From Ilyonectria destructans (lineage: Eukaryota > Ascomycota > Sordariomycetes > Hypocreales > Nectriaceae): a stretch of DNA of 64,000 bases. Below are positions 12,623 to 24,143 of this stretch, piece after piece. The position numbers and the translations under genes were made by a program. The stretch lies in the NCBI GenBank assembly GCA_020740775.1, contig JAHEWK010000038.1:224574-288573 (forward strand), written 5' to 3'. The first letter of the stretch is position 1. Every line of letters starts with the position of its first letter. The notes below the pieces were generated by a model. That model had not been told where the DNA came from and did no database searches. It saw only the letters and a program-made list of their open reading frames with translations.

Positions 12623-15131
12623 ATGAACCCAATTGAGGGCCCCCGTCGCTTCCCTGATGATGGCCTTCCTCCTGAACGCGACTACAACTCGCTGGAGGAA
12701 CTACGTGCAGCAATCAATGCTTGGGCAGCGCCACGAGGCTATGCCTTTGTAGTCCAAAAGTCTTGGAAGACCTCTAGTAGAAGAACTGGAGTTATCTTCG
12801 GCTGTGACCGAGGAGGGCGCCCTCCTGGCCCAAAGAAACGGCAACGGCAAACTATATCACGTCGTACGGGATGCCTCTTCTCTGTGATAGCAATGGAAAG
12901 CCTATGCAAGACTACATGGAGTGTAAGGCATCGTCCTCGGGCTGGCTTTGGTCAACACAATCACGAACCAAGCCTCAGTCAACTGGCACATCCAACACAT
13001 CGTCAGCTATCATCCTCAGATAGATCAACAGTCCAACAACTCGCCAATGCCGGCATTGCGCCAAAGGAGATTAGGTCATACCTACGTATGAACTCGGATA
13101 TAATTGCTACACAGCAAGATATCTATAATTGCATTGCACAGGGCAAGCGAGACCTTGCCGGAGGTCAAAGCAATATGCATGCCCTTGATGATCAGCTCAA
13201 GAGTGAGGGCTTCTGGAGTCAAATACGCCTTGACGAGAGTAGCAGAGTTACAGCAGTATTATTTGCACATCCTACATCACTGGCATACCTCAAACTATAC
13301 CCTGAAGTGCTTATATTGGACTGCACATACAAGACCAATAAGTACAAGATGCCTCTTCTCGATATAGTTGGTGTTGATGCTTGTCAACGATCCTTCTGTA
13401 TTGCATTTGCATTCCTTAGCGGCGAGGAAGAGCATGACTTCATCTGGGCTCTTGAGCGTTTACGGTATATGTATGAGCTTCATGGAGCAGCCCTTCCCTC
13501 TGTAATACTTACAGATCGCTGTCTTGCTTGTATGAATGCTGTTTCCTCTCCCTCTTGCTTCCCTCAGTCAACCCCGATGCTATGCTTATGGCATATCAAC
13601 AAAGCAGTCCTGACCTATTGTATGCCCGCATTTACTCGGGATAAAAACGATTCTCAAGGGCAGAAAGAGTGGAAGGAATTCTACGACTCTTGGCATGAGA
13701 TTGTAGCCTCACCGACTGAGGATATCTACAACGAGAGGCTTGAGAAGTTCAAGGACCGTTACATCCCTGGCCATATCAACGAGGTGGGCTATATCATGGA
13801 GACCTGGCTAGATCTCTACAAAGAGAGGTTTGTGAAGGCGTGGGTTAACCAATACCCTCGAGCAATATGTGACATCACGGGGCGAAGGCATTCACAATCT
13901 TATCAAAGGTCACCTGAAAACATCGCAAGTTGACCTCTTCGAGGCCTGGAGGATCATCAAGCTTGTTCTGGTAAATCAGCTTGCCGAGCTCAAGGCAAAC
14001 CAAGCCAGGCAGCATATCAGCATACCTCTTCAGCTATCTGGGACATTGTATAGCAACATCTGTGGTTGGATATCACATGAAGCTCTGCGGAAGGTTGAGG
14101 CTCAACGGCAACGACTATCAAGAGAACATCCTGCGTGTACAGGAGTTTTCACTAAGACTCTTGGTCTGCCTTGTGCTCATAGCCTGAAGCCTTTACTGGA
14201 CGAGTATCAGCCCCTTCTACTACATCATTTCCATTCACATTGGTATCTCCAACGCTCAGGAAGCGCCCAGCTTCTCATTGAGCCTCGCAAGCAGTTCGAC
14301 CGTCTAGCAGCTAGTTCAACGCTGCCACCAAGAAGCACACAGCGTGAGCCTTGTGCATTTGAAGCTGTTGAGAAAGCAGTACAACCAAAGGCACCGCCAA
14401 AGTGTTCGAGATGTCATCAGCAAGGCCACAACATGAGGTCTAAAGCATGCCCCTTACGTTATGAACATCTATTGCAGGCTTCTGCACAAACCTCTATAAC
14501 AACGCATACAACAACACACACATCTACTCGCTCTGTAACCCGCTCATTATCCCCATCATCCCTATCAGGATCCTCTGTAATATCCGAGATTGTAGCCATT
14601 ACAACAACACATACAACAACACGTACAGCAACTCGTGTACTATCTCCTCCAGCAGCCATACCAGCAACTGTTACTACAGCAAATGCAAGAGCAGTGCCTG
14701 CATTACGAGTTGATGACCCCCTTGCTATCTTCCAACGATACAAAGAAGCACGAGAGGCCTGGTATGCTACATTGCCTCGGGGGGCCATCAAGACCAATCA
14801 ACAATACCGGAAGGCTATAGGGCTGCCTACCCGTTACTCTAAAACAGAGTATGACTGATGCCTTGACTACAAGCAAATGGGGAGGCATTGCAGGGAGAAA
14901 AACGGCATTAGAGAGTGGACTAAGGAGGAGATGATGAGTTATCTTGATTGGGATAAAGCCGAGAATGAACGGGTTGAACAGAATGTAGGGAGAGAGAGAG
15001 AAGAGCAGCCCTTCGTACAGCGGCGAGGGATGCGGCATGTCTGGGATGCTGCTGAAAGAGATCGTGAATTACAGGAGGAATGGTATGGAGGTGGGAAAAC
15101 CCCTCCCCCCCACCAACATTTGCAAGATTGA
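12623..15131 (+). pseudogene. MULE transposase, broken by a frameshift and an internal stop
   Basis: The protein begins at 12623 (an in-frame ATG at 12521 is also possible), with a FAR1-like zinc-binding region ending in HNHEP. The MULE catalytic core follows: ILDCTYKTN, VILTDRC and TSRGEG carry the D, D and E of the DDE triad. A SWIM-like CTG...LGLPCAH motif and a zinc knuckle CSRCHQQGHNMRSKACP come next, then a Thr-rich linker and a tail containing REWTKEEMMSYLDWDKAE. The frame switches at about 13860, just before TSRGEG. A TGA at 14856-14858 sits where the related copy in the outer unit encodes Trp, so it is probably a G-to-A change. The element is therefore unlikely to make active transposase by itself. 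Confidence 0.88.
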
Positions 15132-15377
15132 CGGAAAATGTGATTGGTATTGTGATGGGGTCAACGGTCCACCTAGTGTTTTAATACAGTAGAGGCTAGC
15201 TGCTAGCCTAGGATGGCCCTATTTAAGGCGATCAGTCTGCCTGACAAATGAAAAGACACGCATTTTCCCTTCTTTAATTTGTATGACACCTTTTGTCGCT
15301 TGACACTTATTACCCTATAGCTGTCGCAGCAGCTCTTCTCGATATTTGTTTTCTCTTTCTCTCTAGAGACATCAGAC

Positions 15378-15869
15378 CAAGCTTCGAAATCGATCGACCA
15401 ATCGATTTGATCGATTCGATTAATCGATTCGATTTCGATTTCGATCGATCGATCAGAGCTGCCAGTCGATCGATATCGATCGATTACAAGCCCTGATCGA
15501 TGGATTTGATCGTCGATCGGGTGGTCCATATATAAATCGGTGAGGTGCAGGGTAGGCTGCCCTGGATTCTGCCTCTGCGTGGATCGCAACACATCGCATG
15601 TCCCACAAAGCACCCCTGGCAGGTGCGATTGGTGGAGAGACGCTGCTGTTGAGTGCTTTCTAAGGAGGAAGGCGCCCCACCACCTTCCTTTTTAGGATTC
15701 TGTAGCTTCGTTGCCTCGTCACGTGAGGCTCTGTCTGATCGATATGATCGATCGATATCGATCGACTGAGAGGGCCGCTCGATCGATATCGATCGATTGA
15801 AGGCGATGATCGATATAAATCGATCGATCAGGGCTCGGAATCGATCTGTACGATCGATTTCCAACTCTG
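15378..15869. mobile_element. 492-bp hAT MITE with ATCGAT-rich ends
   Basis: It is flanked by the perfect 8-bp duplication CATCAGAC (15370-15377 and 15870-15877). The ends are CAAGCTTCGAAATCGATCG on the left and, inverted, CAGAGTTGGAAATCGATCG on the right. About 120 bp at each side is packed with ATCGATCG repeats matching the ends of the 3.3-kb hAT element at 28064-31340. The middle is unrelated and non-coding. It is a non-autonomous relative of that hAT, inserted in the MULE. Confidence 0.9.
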
Positions 15870-16178
15870 CATCAGACAGCAGTATATTAATTGCTTTCTG
15901 TATCTCAAACCCCCAGGAGACAGCTACTTGCTTGCTTCCTCTTGCCATCTGCCCCTCTCCAGCTCCTACCCTGCGGACGGGTGTGGTCTACACTAAAGAC
16001 CTCTTCCACTAACAAAGTATATATCACTAGAAAGAGGAAGAAAAGGCGAATTTCCGAGTATATCTATAATGACCCAATGGCTTGATTTGATAGAGTTGTG
16101 ACTGAGTTGCAGTATTGGGTTAAGTGGGCTTAGTAGCCGTCAATTGAATGAGCGAGAGAGCTACCAAAGCTAAAGAGA

Positions 16179-16814
16179 TCATTGCCTTCCCTGCCAATAC
16201 CACTGAATATAGCTATTTCGATCAACATTCGCGATGTGAACTCCTGCATTCTCTAAAGCTATGATTGTTGGCATATAGGTAGTCATCCCTACAGCCGGTG
16301 AAGGCCAAGTCGTGTCTGGGACCGTAAATTGCTGATTCCGATATACCTGATCCATAGCCTGAAGGTTGAATGTACTCCAATAGGGATTGATATCAGGATT
16401 GGCGCGCTGTGGCCGTTGCTGAAGTCGTTGATCCCAATACGCAATATGCCACTCTCCCTCAACCTGATATCCCCATGGGCGTGAGATCACAGTAACAGGA
16501 TCCCCTTGAGGAAAATACTAAGTGTTGTGGGCTCTCACAAGGGCTTGAGGATTCTGGACATAGAGAGCATTGGAGGTGGTTGGATCATTTGGCAAGGTAT
16601 GTTGAACCCACCAATGGAGCATATGCAGAGGATCGGTTGCTGGATAAGGATCATTGGGGCGCCGCTCTCGTTGCTGGTTGCTAGTAATGGGATGTAAAGT
16701 AGCCCGTATATTCGCAGTTGTAGGATAAACTGCCCCTGCTAGTGTTGATGTATTGTCTACAAAGATTGGAAAGTCTTGAGGGTTCTGACGCTGACTTTGG
16801 TTGCAGTTGTACAT
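16179..16814 (-). pseudogene. second gene of the MULE, function unknown, one internal stop
   Basis: A continuous minus-strand frame from 16814 (MYNCNQSQRQ) to 16179 is interrupted only by one TAG at 16518-16520. The TAG reads on in frame into YFPQGDPV and ISRPWGYQVEGEWH and could come from CAG by one C-to-T change. The frame would encode 211 codons plus stop, rich in Gln, Asn, Pro and Trp. I recognise no domain. It lies between the MITE and the right inverted repeat, on the strand opposite the transposase, so it may be an accessory gene or captured cargo. Confidence 0.45.
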
Positions 16815-17308
16815 CTTTGCGATACTGTTTGATGAAGGAATAGAGAGCTTCTTTCAAGGGAAAGAGCCCTGCTTTATATATTGCACGCGTTGAAGTGATT
16901 CACTTGATAGCTATGGACCTGTGGTGTTCAGATGATGCGAGTGTAGGTATTGTACGTTCTTCACGGCCCTGGGCAGACTGGTACGCTGCCAATAGATGAT
17001 ATATCACATATTGAAGAGCTGTGTATATAGTAAATCACTGTATCTCTTCAATTGTACAAATTGATGCTGTTTCCGTAGATGTCATGGGCCAGGGCCCATA
17101 TCCTTGCGGCTGTGCCGCAAGACGTACTAGGCTCGTGCGCGCCAGGCACGAGAAATCGTTCCACAGCTCAGGGGCACTTAGGAATTTCTTTCTTTCTTCT
17201 TCATCTTTGATGTAAATAGCATCCTGGACTAGATAGCTGGAATACAGTTACTAGAGGCCGTTCACAGTAGATTGAATAGTAGAGGGATATCTCTTACTCA
17301 CACACGTA

Positions 17309-17402
17309 TCGGGCTTACATAACAGATCTTGTTTGCACAGCTAGCTGTGCAAAAAGTCACGTGGTCTTATTGGCACAGCTAGCTGTGCCTGTATGAGCCC
17401 CC
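17309..17402 (-). repeat. right terminal inverted repeat of the MULE
   Basis: Inverse partner of 12406-12499, with palindromes at 17335-17350 and 17372-17389. Confidence 0.9.
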
Positions 17403-17431
17403 TAGGGGCACAGTGCCCTGACTAAGCATTT
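17403..17431. repeat. 29-bp inner inverted repeat of the outer unit, left copy
   Basis: Identical in inverse orientation to 26543-26571. It contains the near-palindrome GGGCAC-A-GTGCCC. Confidence 0.85.
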
Positions 17432-17909
17432 CTTGTTGAATTGGGATTGAATGAATGCACTTACACATTCAATGGAGCCGACAGCTACCTTTCGACTATG
17501 GTTGTTGAAATGGGAAGGTTCAAGTTGCTTAATTCAGATAAGTGAGGGGTGGGAAGAGCTAGCCAAATTATACACAGCTATGACAGCTGGAGAATGTTAT
17601 AGGGCTTTGCCACCGAGTCATCGTCTAACACCCATGACTTTCAACAATGATACAGTCTTCTGTACTACGGCTAGCCAAGTGTAAAGCTTCTTGTTCCCTA
17701 CTGTCCGTTTCTATTCTCCTCCAAATGTCCTTGACGCCCCTTCTTCTATTAGCCAAAGGATTGTCTCCCATCTCTTCAGCGACCTGGGCTTCAATTCGTT
17801 CATCCTCAGCCTTGTTCCAGTCCAGATATGCCATTATCTCTTCTTTCGTCCATTCTCTTGACCCTGTTGACGTGATATAGCGCTTGGACATCTGTTTATA
17901 GTCCAGGCA

Positions 17910-18085
17910 TGATACGTGAAAAACTAGTCTTGGGCCTGGTGCTTAAGACTGGCATTATATGTAACATCACGTGAGGAAGGAGACCTTATGCACCCGTCCT
18001 CAACTGTAGTCTTAGCTCGTCATCCATCTTTCTACATCTACATGACAACCTCACTTTATGTGACCTCCGCGGTATATTCGTATCA
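17910..18085 (+). repeat. left terminal block (possible LTR)
   Basis: 176 bp from TGATACGTGAAA to TTCGTATCA. It shares only its ends and a CACGTGAGGA block with the right terminal block. Confidence 0.5.
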
Positions 18086-18109
18086 AATGGTAGCAATTAT
18101 ACTGCTGCA

Positions 18110-18455
18110 TCTTGGTCACCAGCTTTGACAGCACCAGCTTTGACAGCACCAGCTTCGACAGCACCCGCTTCAGTCGCCCATGGCTTTGCGATACCGGCTT
18201 TGATGGCACCAGCCTCTGTGCACCAGCTTCTTCAAGCATCGCCTATCTTAGCCGACTCGCCTTAGTTGTGCTCCTGACACCGGCCCGTCAGCACCAGCTC
18301 TCCCGAGCACCAGCCCGTCTCAGCACCAGCTCTCTCCTGAGCACCAGCCCGTCTCAGCACCAGCTCTCCCGAGCACCAGCTCTCCCGAGCACCAGCTCTC
18401 TTAAGCACCGGCTCTCTCTCGAACACCGGCTCTCTCTTGAGCACCCAGCCCTCGC
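18110..18455 (+). repeat. GCACCAGCT-type tandem repeats inside the miniature element
   Basis: About four 15-bp units containing ACCAGCTT(T/C)GACAGC run from 18117 to 18180. Further degenerate units built on AGCACCAGCTCTC, some with CGAGCACCAG spacers, run from 18288 to 18455. One strand has a 146-codon open frame made almost wholly of these repeats; I regard it as a by-product, not a gene. Confidence 0.75.
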
Positions 18456-18734
18456 GGCACCACAGCCCTCGCGGCACTCTTTGGATCCCGTTGGTTCAAC
18501 TCCTTTGGATACCGGCGATCCCCCTCAAAGCTGTCCCCTTCGCTGGGCCTGAATAGCAACACCAAGCAGCCGACCGACCGGCCGACCGACCAATGCAGAC
18601 AAGATCGTCTTACGGTATGAGAGGCATATTTTCTCGCGGATGGATTTGGCAAGGAACTTTGGAAGGAAATGGATCTAGGCTCTATCCTTGTCTTGCCTAC
18701 TGAGGACAGTAGAGTCTCTTTTTGTGTGCGGCAT

Positions 18735-18879
18735 TTACCTCAGTTCCTCAGGCCCTCTGTACCGGTGGCGGCTATGCGCGCTTACCAAAGCGCGCTAACC
18801 CGAACGGGTAACACCTACACAGAGGGCCTGAGCCCAATTTCCACATTTTTGGTGGCGTTGTCGTTCGCGGCTTTGTAAT
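18735..18879 (+). repeat. left TIR of the helicase transposon, with nested foldbacks
   Basis: The outer end is TTACCTCAG. Inside, CTCAGGCCCTCTGT (18747-18760) is inverted at 18819-18832. Within that loop GCGCGCTT/AAGCGCGC (18776-18783/18788-18795) and ACCCG/CGGGT (18798-18802/18805-18809) form further hairpins. Confidence 0.93.
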
Positions 18880-19204
18880 TTGCGAAACGCACTACCATTC
18901 ACCATCTTCAATATCTGTTTCATCGACTGATTACTCGTACGCCTGACATGTAAGGGGCACGGGGCTTATTCAGCCGGAAGCGTGCTTGGAAACCAACAAG
19001 TTGCTCGCGTGGAGCTGGCACCTAGCTACATACTCGAGCTCAGGGGTTGCGAAGAGCTTTGCCTTCATTTAGTGGCGTCGAGGGTATCGACATTAGCCGA
19101 ATACATATCAACGGCCCAGCCCGTTACATGACAACAGCAAAAGATGCCCTCAATTATTCTTGAAAATTACAGTTGGGGATACATAGAAGCCTCCGCTACT
19201 GATC

Positions 19205-21168
19205 GTGATGCTACATACCCCATTGTGTTGCCCTGATCCTGAGTCATTGCCCTCGACATTGGCAACCCTCCTCAACTTCCCTCCCCGGGACGGCCAGGTA
19301 GAAGCAATACGAAGACTCGCTGTCGACCAGCAGGACCTAATCCTGATTGCACCTACCGGATGGGGCAAGAGTGCCGTATTCCAAGCGATTCCGGCATTAC
19401 GAGGCGGCATTTGTCTCATGATTATGCCCTTGAATCTGCTTGAAGAGGGCCAGGTCAGTCGGTGGCGAGACACACAGACAATTATGGGAAAACAATGAAA
19501 TAACTGATCTTCACCGCAGGCCAAGTCCATTGCTCGAATACCCAACTGCAGGCCTTGCGTATTAAACGGCCAGTCAAATAAAGCCGCGTTGCTTAATGAG
19601 ATCCGAATCGGCAAATACACGCACGGTAGGAATTCCATGTTGACAGTTGCCAACCGAACATCACGGCTGAACAGAGGGGCCCAGTGCTTTTGAGTCCAGA
19701 AATTGCATTGTCAGAGAGGTTCAAGACGGAGGTCCTATACGACCAGGCCTTTCAAGATCATCTCGTATTGGTGGCCATCGACGAATTACACGTGGTCAGC
19801 GAGTGGGGTCTGCGTTGGAGGAGTTCATACAGCGGATTGGCTTTGCTGCGAGATCTGATTAGCAGGTCTGTGCCTTGGCTGGGATGTTCTGCAACGCTTG
19901 ATCCAGTTACGCTGGCTGAGGTTCGAGATCTCAGCGGATTCGACCCTTCCGTTCGCATTCAACGAACCTCCATTGACAGACCCAACATAACATTCGAAAT
20001 TCAGGCAATTCAGTATCGGATGGACGGTTTCCGCGATCTAGAGTTCCTTGTTAAACCGGTGCAGGCGGCAATCGAGAAGGCTGTTAAGGAGAGAAGGGAG
20101 AGTATGGCAAGAGAGGCATTCAAAAGCGGCGGTACAGCTGCTGCTCAAGCACTCTTCACAAGAACTCGACATCAACGGATGGGAGCAGGATCTGACAGTC
20201 GTGCCTGTTGCAAGACAATTCCGAAGACCATAGTCTATCTTGACTCGATAACGCGGATCATGAAGGCGGTCGGGGCACTGAGAACGCTACTCATTCGGGC
20301 AGGTTGTTCAAAGACGGCAGCCATCAATACCGTCCAGGCATATCATTCACAGCTTGCAGAACCTGATAAGAGGCGTATATCCACAGAGCTCGAAAAGCCT
20401 GACACAGAGAGCGTCTTGGATAGCTCAATGCATCGCATCATCGTCGCCACAGATGCCATGGGAATGGGTATTGATAATCCAGATATCCGACTCGTCGTTC
20501 AGTGGGGGGTCCCACCCAGCATGGGGGCTTTATTGCAGCGGGCCGGCCGAGCTGCACGGGGTAAGGCAATCTGCGGTAAGTTCGTCTGGTTAGTTCCTGC
20601 CTGGTGTTTTGGGGAGAGTATGGAACACTTGCCGCTTCGATCCTTCAAAAAGGGGATGACGGAGCGCGAGAAGCGATCCGCTTTACCACGAGGCATATGG
20701 GAATTAATCAATCGTTCAACTTGCATCCGGCGAGGCATACTCAGGTTCTTCGGCGAAAACCGCGCATTATGCACTCGTCCGACAGAGGCAGTTTCCTGCT
20801 GTAGCAAATGCGCAGGGGACGACGTCAAGATACCTTCCAGCAAGGCTGGGCGGCCTGTCAGGATTGTTCAATCTCAAAAGCACATCACCGAAGCGGTGAA
20901 GTTGGCTTTGGTCGAGTGGCGAGATGCAAAGGCAGCATGCACCTTGTTTCCGACTTTTATCACAGCTGCACCAGCTGAGCTTATCCTTCCAGATAAAGCT
21001 GTAAACATGATATCAAGAACGGGTGCAACGGTTACTTCTATTAGTTCATTAGCACACGCAGTCAACGGGGAATGGGGTGATCTGGCTTCGTACGGCAAGG
21101 AGGTCCTCGAGGTGATACAGGACGCATGCCTTCAAGCAACGCTCCGAAAGCTCAAACTCGATAGATAA
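19205..21168 (+). CDS. RecQ/DEAD-like ATP-dependent DNA helicase of the transposon
   Basis: Exons 19205-19453, 19520-19625 and 19685-21168 give 612 residues. In order there are a Q-motif-like region (PPRDGQVEAIRRL), motif I APTGWGKS (about residues 49-56), motif II IDELH (about 150-154), motif III GCSATLD, motif V VATDAMGMGIDNPDIR and motif VI QRAGRAARG. This is a complete SF2 core of the RecQ-like type often found in fungal telomeric and transposon-borne helicases. The C-terminal part has Cys-rich and hydrophobic stretches without a domain I recognise; no HRDC is obvious. The start was chosen as the first ATG after the TIR in frame with motif I; the second ATG, at 19208, is equally possible. 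A role in strand separation during transposition or replication is inferred. Confidence 0.88.
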
Positions 21169-21189
21169 ATCAGGAGACATCAGTCCCTT

Positions 21190-23698
21190 CTACTCCTCGT
21201 CGGCATGATCAACTGCAAAAAAATGGCCAAGTTCCTCGTCGATTTCATCTTCGTCTTCCTGTCCATCGTCTAGTTCATCTTCATCTCCTTCCAAGTAATC
21301 ATAGTCGACGCTGCATGCCATTCTGTTGAACTTGGCTATCGCTTTGCCGGCAATGCACATTGCCCCTGCTGCCAACACATCGGTAGCTTTATGCTTAACC
21401 GTCCGTCCACTGTGCAGAGCGATTGACCTGCTGTGCGATAAGCGTTGAGCCATCACCCTAATATCACGTTCCGCTGATTTCTCTGGATGTTTGCTACTCC
21501 GATGAATGCCGTAAAAGGATTCTGTCTGCTTGGCAAGAGTGGCAAAGAAGTCGGTATTTAGAGCACAGTGCTCGAAGAGATAATCCAGCGTAAGAGAAGA
21601 TCCACGTTTGGCGTTGAGTAGCTTCCTGAGAGTGCCATTGTGGAATTCCACGAGCCTGTCTGTCTCATACCAGCTATCCGCCTTGCCCTGACGATTTACA
21701 AGTCCGTTTGCAAGTATCGCGCGTTGTAATTCCGGGGTGGCAGCACGCGTTGACGTGAGACGCTGAAGGTACAGCATCTCAAACGCATATCTCGATTGCC
21801 CTGAGCCATGGAAATACACGCAGCAGCGGTCAATGGCTCGGCGCAAGAGGCCGAGATCCGCATGCTTGATTGAGTACTTCAGGAGCAGGTAGGTCTGAGT
21901 GTGCTGCAAGAACAGAATGTGGTTCCGAAGCTCCTCGTCATCAGTCGAGCGGGCATATTTGCCGTAAGAATCGACGATCCTATCCAAGAGTTGTGAGAAG
22001 GTTCCAGCATCGTGAATAGCCAGCATTCGAGCGATGTCTTCGAACTCGAGGCCTATCCCCTGCCCAGACTGAGCAAGCATATTCCAGAGCAAAGCGCACA
22101 CTCTAGCCTGGAAGCTATGGATGATCAGCTGCTCTAGGGCGTAGAAATCAGCGCTGGATTTGCTGATCCTTTTCCTTGTCCAGAAGTTCATGGCGTCATA
22201 TAACGTGGATTGATCGCTGCCAGGACCGCCAAAGTGGAGTCTGGATATCATGTAGAGGTAGTTCATACGGAGGTGGAAGAGCGCCGGTACTGGTAGCGCC
22301 CATTGTAGCCTGTCGCAAGGCCGCTGAGCTTCTTCCCTGCGTTGCTTAATCGAACGAATCCGCTGCGTGGTCTTCTGGTCACCGTAGATGAGGAATAAAC
22401 GCTGCTCAAAGGCGGAATCGGGTAGGTGATATTGATGTTGAAAGATATTCTCAAGAATCAGGATATTACCAGCATTACTGCTCTCGTCATGAGGAATAGG
22501 ACCAAGGGAGCAATGGACAGTCTTGACAGGTTCGAGAACATCGACAACGGGCATTGCTGGACGTTGCTTCCTTGCAGCGTCCGGGATGGCGTTCGAGAAG
22601 ATCGTGTTGATAGCTTCGTAGGAAAAGTATCGTGATATCTACTGAAGACGGTTCAACACCAAGCCATGGGCATGAAGGATCAATACATACCTGACGATTA
22701 ATATCGTCATCCCGATTCCCGGGGGCCAGGAAGACGTCACTGGCGCATATTTCCGCCCGAGAATCAAGCATATCTTGTCGCAGTCCACCAGACGGTATTT
22801 CAATGCCTTGAATGACCTGGCCCGTCGTCACCGAATGGAAGGTACCTTGATGATCAACCCGCTGCTCCTTGACGCCTTCCATTACCTCGAAATTATCGTA
22901 CGACGTCACGGACTCGTCACTCTGCCCCATTCTTTCTACTCGTGCCGCAGCCCGAGTTGATTGTTCTTTGATGGCTCGGATGACGGTGTTGTAACTGACG
23001 ACAAGTCCGAGTTGACCAAGGAGCTCCAGCTGTTGGCGCTTCACACCTTGAGAATGGAGGTAGAGGCCTAGGGTCGTCTGAAAGCCGGTACAGGTGTTTT
23101 GGCGCTGCGAGAAGCAGAGGATTGATATGATGGCGACAATTCGAGCAGCTGGTTCTTTTTGGCGCTGATACTTCCGCCGGGATTCAGGAGCCATGATGCC
23201 TCTGATAAGCTGTAGTAACAGAGGTGCCTCATTGTGTATCGTATTTAGGGTTTGGTCCATGTCGAGCGCGTCGAAGTCTCCATTCTTGGAAGTTGGATCG
23301 AACTTGTTAAATGGTGCTATAGTTCCTAGTTTTTCCACCTCTCTCCGTAGCTCATTGTCGCCCAGATCCAATGTCTCGATGATAGACTGCCTGCCGTCAC
23401 CCCACAGTTGATCCGCATCGCGAAAGTAGGACCTCAGGACCTCAGAGTCCTTGTAGGCCGCTGCTACGAATGCAGCCTTTCGACGAGTATTATTAGAACC
23501 TTCAGAGGAAGCTAATGCCGTGACAAGGTCGGCAACACCCCAACGGAGCTCGTTTCGCATAAAATTGCATACAATATCGAGCTTCTCAGCATCTGAGCGG
23601 GGTGATCGTCTGCGGTTGTTGTTGACGGGTGGCAGCAGCGAAGAGCCAGACGTGCTGCCTTCAGGTGTGGCCGTAGTGGACGAAGCTTCGGATGTCAT
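21190..23698 (-). CDS. DUF6589-family protein, candidate transposase of the transposon
   Basis: Two exons, 23698-22691 and 22638-21190, give 818 residues; an ATG at 23764 would add 22. Family resemblance rests on the blocks SYDNFEVMEGVKEQR, LIYGDQKTTQRIRS, DRLQWALPVPALFHLRMNYL and KSSADFYALEQLIIHSF. These match, from memory, the conserved pattern of fungal DUF6589 proteins. The family is uncharacterised but common in fungal repeats. Three spaced acidic residues, in SYDN, YGDQ and RLVEFHN, could form an RNase-H-like DDE triad; this is a hypothesis. The N-terminus is Ser/Thr-rich and basic, the C-terminus strongly acidic (GDEDELDDGQEDEDEIDEE). No stop or frameshift is present. Confidence 0.8.
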
Positions 23699-23794
23699 AT
23701 CCAGAGTGGTATGTAGATGTATTAATGGTGGCGCAAATTGACAATTGACTGCAAACGCATGCAAATTTTCTGTTGAGCAAGAACGAATGGCATG

Positions 23795-23939
23795 ATTACA
23801 AAGCCGCGAACGACAACGCCACCAAAAATGTGGAAATTGGGCTCAGGCCCTCTGTGTAGGTGTTACCCGTTCGGGTTAGCGCGCTTTGGTAAGCGCGCAT
23901 AGCCGCCACCGGTACAGAGGGCCTGAGGAACTGAGGTAA
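23795..23939 (-). repeat. right TIR of the helicase transposon
   Basis: Exact inverse of 18735-18879, immediately followed by the duplicated 9-mer GTGCGGCAT. Confidence 0.93.
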
Positions 23940-23949
23940 GTGCGGCATA

Positions 23950-24143
23950 TGATACGTGAAATCACGTGAGGATCATCAGTCACGTGAGCAATGCCTCAAA
24001 AGGGCCTGCAAGGCCCTTCTGACTTTGCTTCTTCATCATCATTCTTCATACAACAATACAATCCATCACCTGCTATTGCAGCTCTCTGGCCCTTCGTGCC
24101 CCCTAGGGCCTCTGGCCCTTGGCCATCGCCTCTTTTCGTATCA
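23950..24143 (+). repeat. right terminal block (possible LTR)
   Basis: 194 bp from TGATACGTGAAA to TTCGTATCA, followed directly by the AGGCA duplication and then by decayed MULE coding sequence. Confidence 0.5.

Larger units (their letters stand above)
12406..17402 (+). mobile_element. Mutator-like element (MULE) with 94-bp terminal inverted repeats
   Basis: The sequence at 12406-12499 is repeated inverted at 17309-17402 with a single visible mismatch. Each repeat holds two copies of the palindrome GCACAGCTAGCTGTGC with CACGTG between them. The 4997-bp interior carries a MULE transposase gene on the plus strand, a 492-bp hAT MITE and a separate minus-strand frame. No 9-bp duplication is recognisable: the left flank ends ATACTATAC and the right begins TAGGGGCAC. 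The right border abuts the 29-bp repeat of the outer unit. Confidence 0.85.
18735..23939. mobile_element. 5205-bp helicase + DUF6589 DNA transposon with 145-bp TIRs and 9-bp TSD
   Basis: The 145 bp at 18735-18879 are repeated inverted at 23795-23939 with no mismatch I can find. The flanks carry a perfect 9-bp duplication, GTGCGGCAT, at 18726-18734 and 23940-23948. Both genes inside are open and spliced consistently: a RecQ/DEAD-like helicase (plus strand) and a DUF6589 protein (minus strand), convergent with only 21 bp between stop codons. Identical ends, a clean duplication and intact genes indicate a recent insertion. A 9-bp duplication is usual for Mutator-type elements, but no MULE, hAT or KDZ transposase motif is present. 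The DUF6589 protein is the likely transposase, by inference. Confidence 0.92.
17910..24143 (+). mobile_element. LTR-like miniature retroelement (TRIM-like), interrupted by the helicase transposon
   Basis: It starts TGATACG and ends CGTATCA, and is flanked by the 5-bp duplication AGGCA (17905-17909 and 24144-24148). Two terminal blocks, each starting TGATACGTGAAA and ending TTCGTATCA, lie at 17910-18085 and 23950-24143. After the first comes TGGTAGC, which could serve as an initiator-Met-tRNA primer site. Without the nested helicase unit the element is only about 1 kb and codes for no retroelement protein. TG...CA ends, a 5-bp duplication and a TGGTAGC site fit an LTR element. The two terminal blocks are, however, much less alike than LTRs of one insertion should be, so the class is tentative. 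The insertion itself is well supported, because its removal restores the MULE reading frame. Confidence 0.6.
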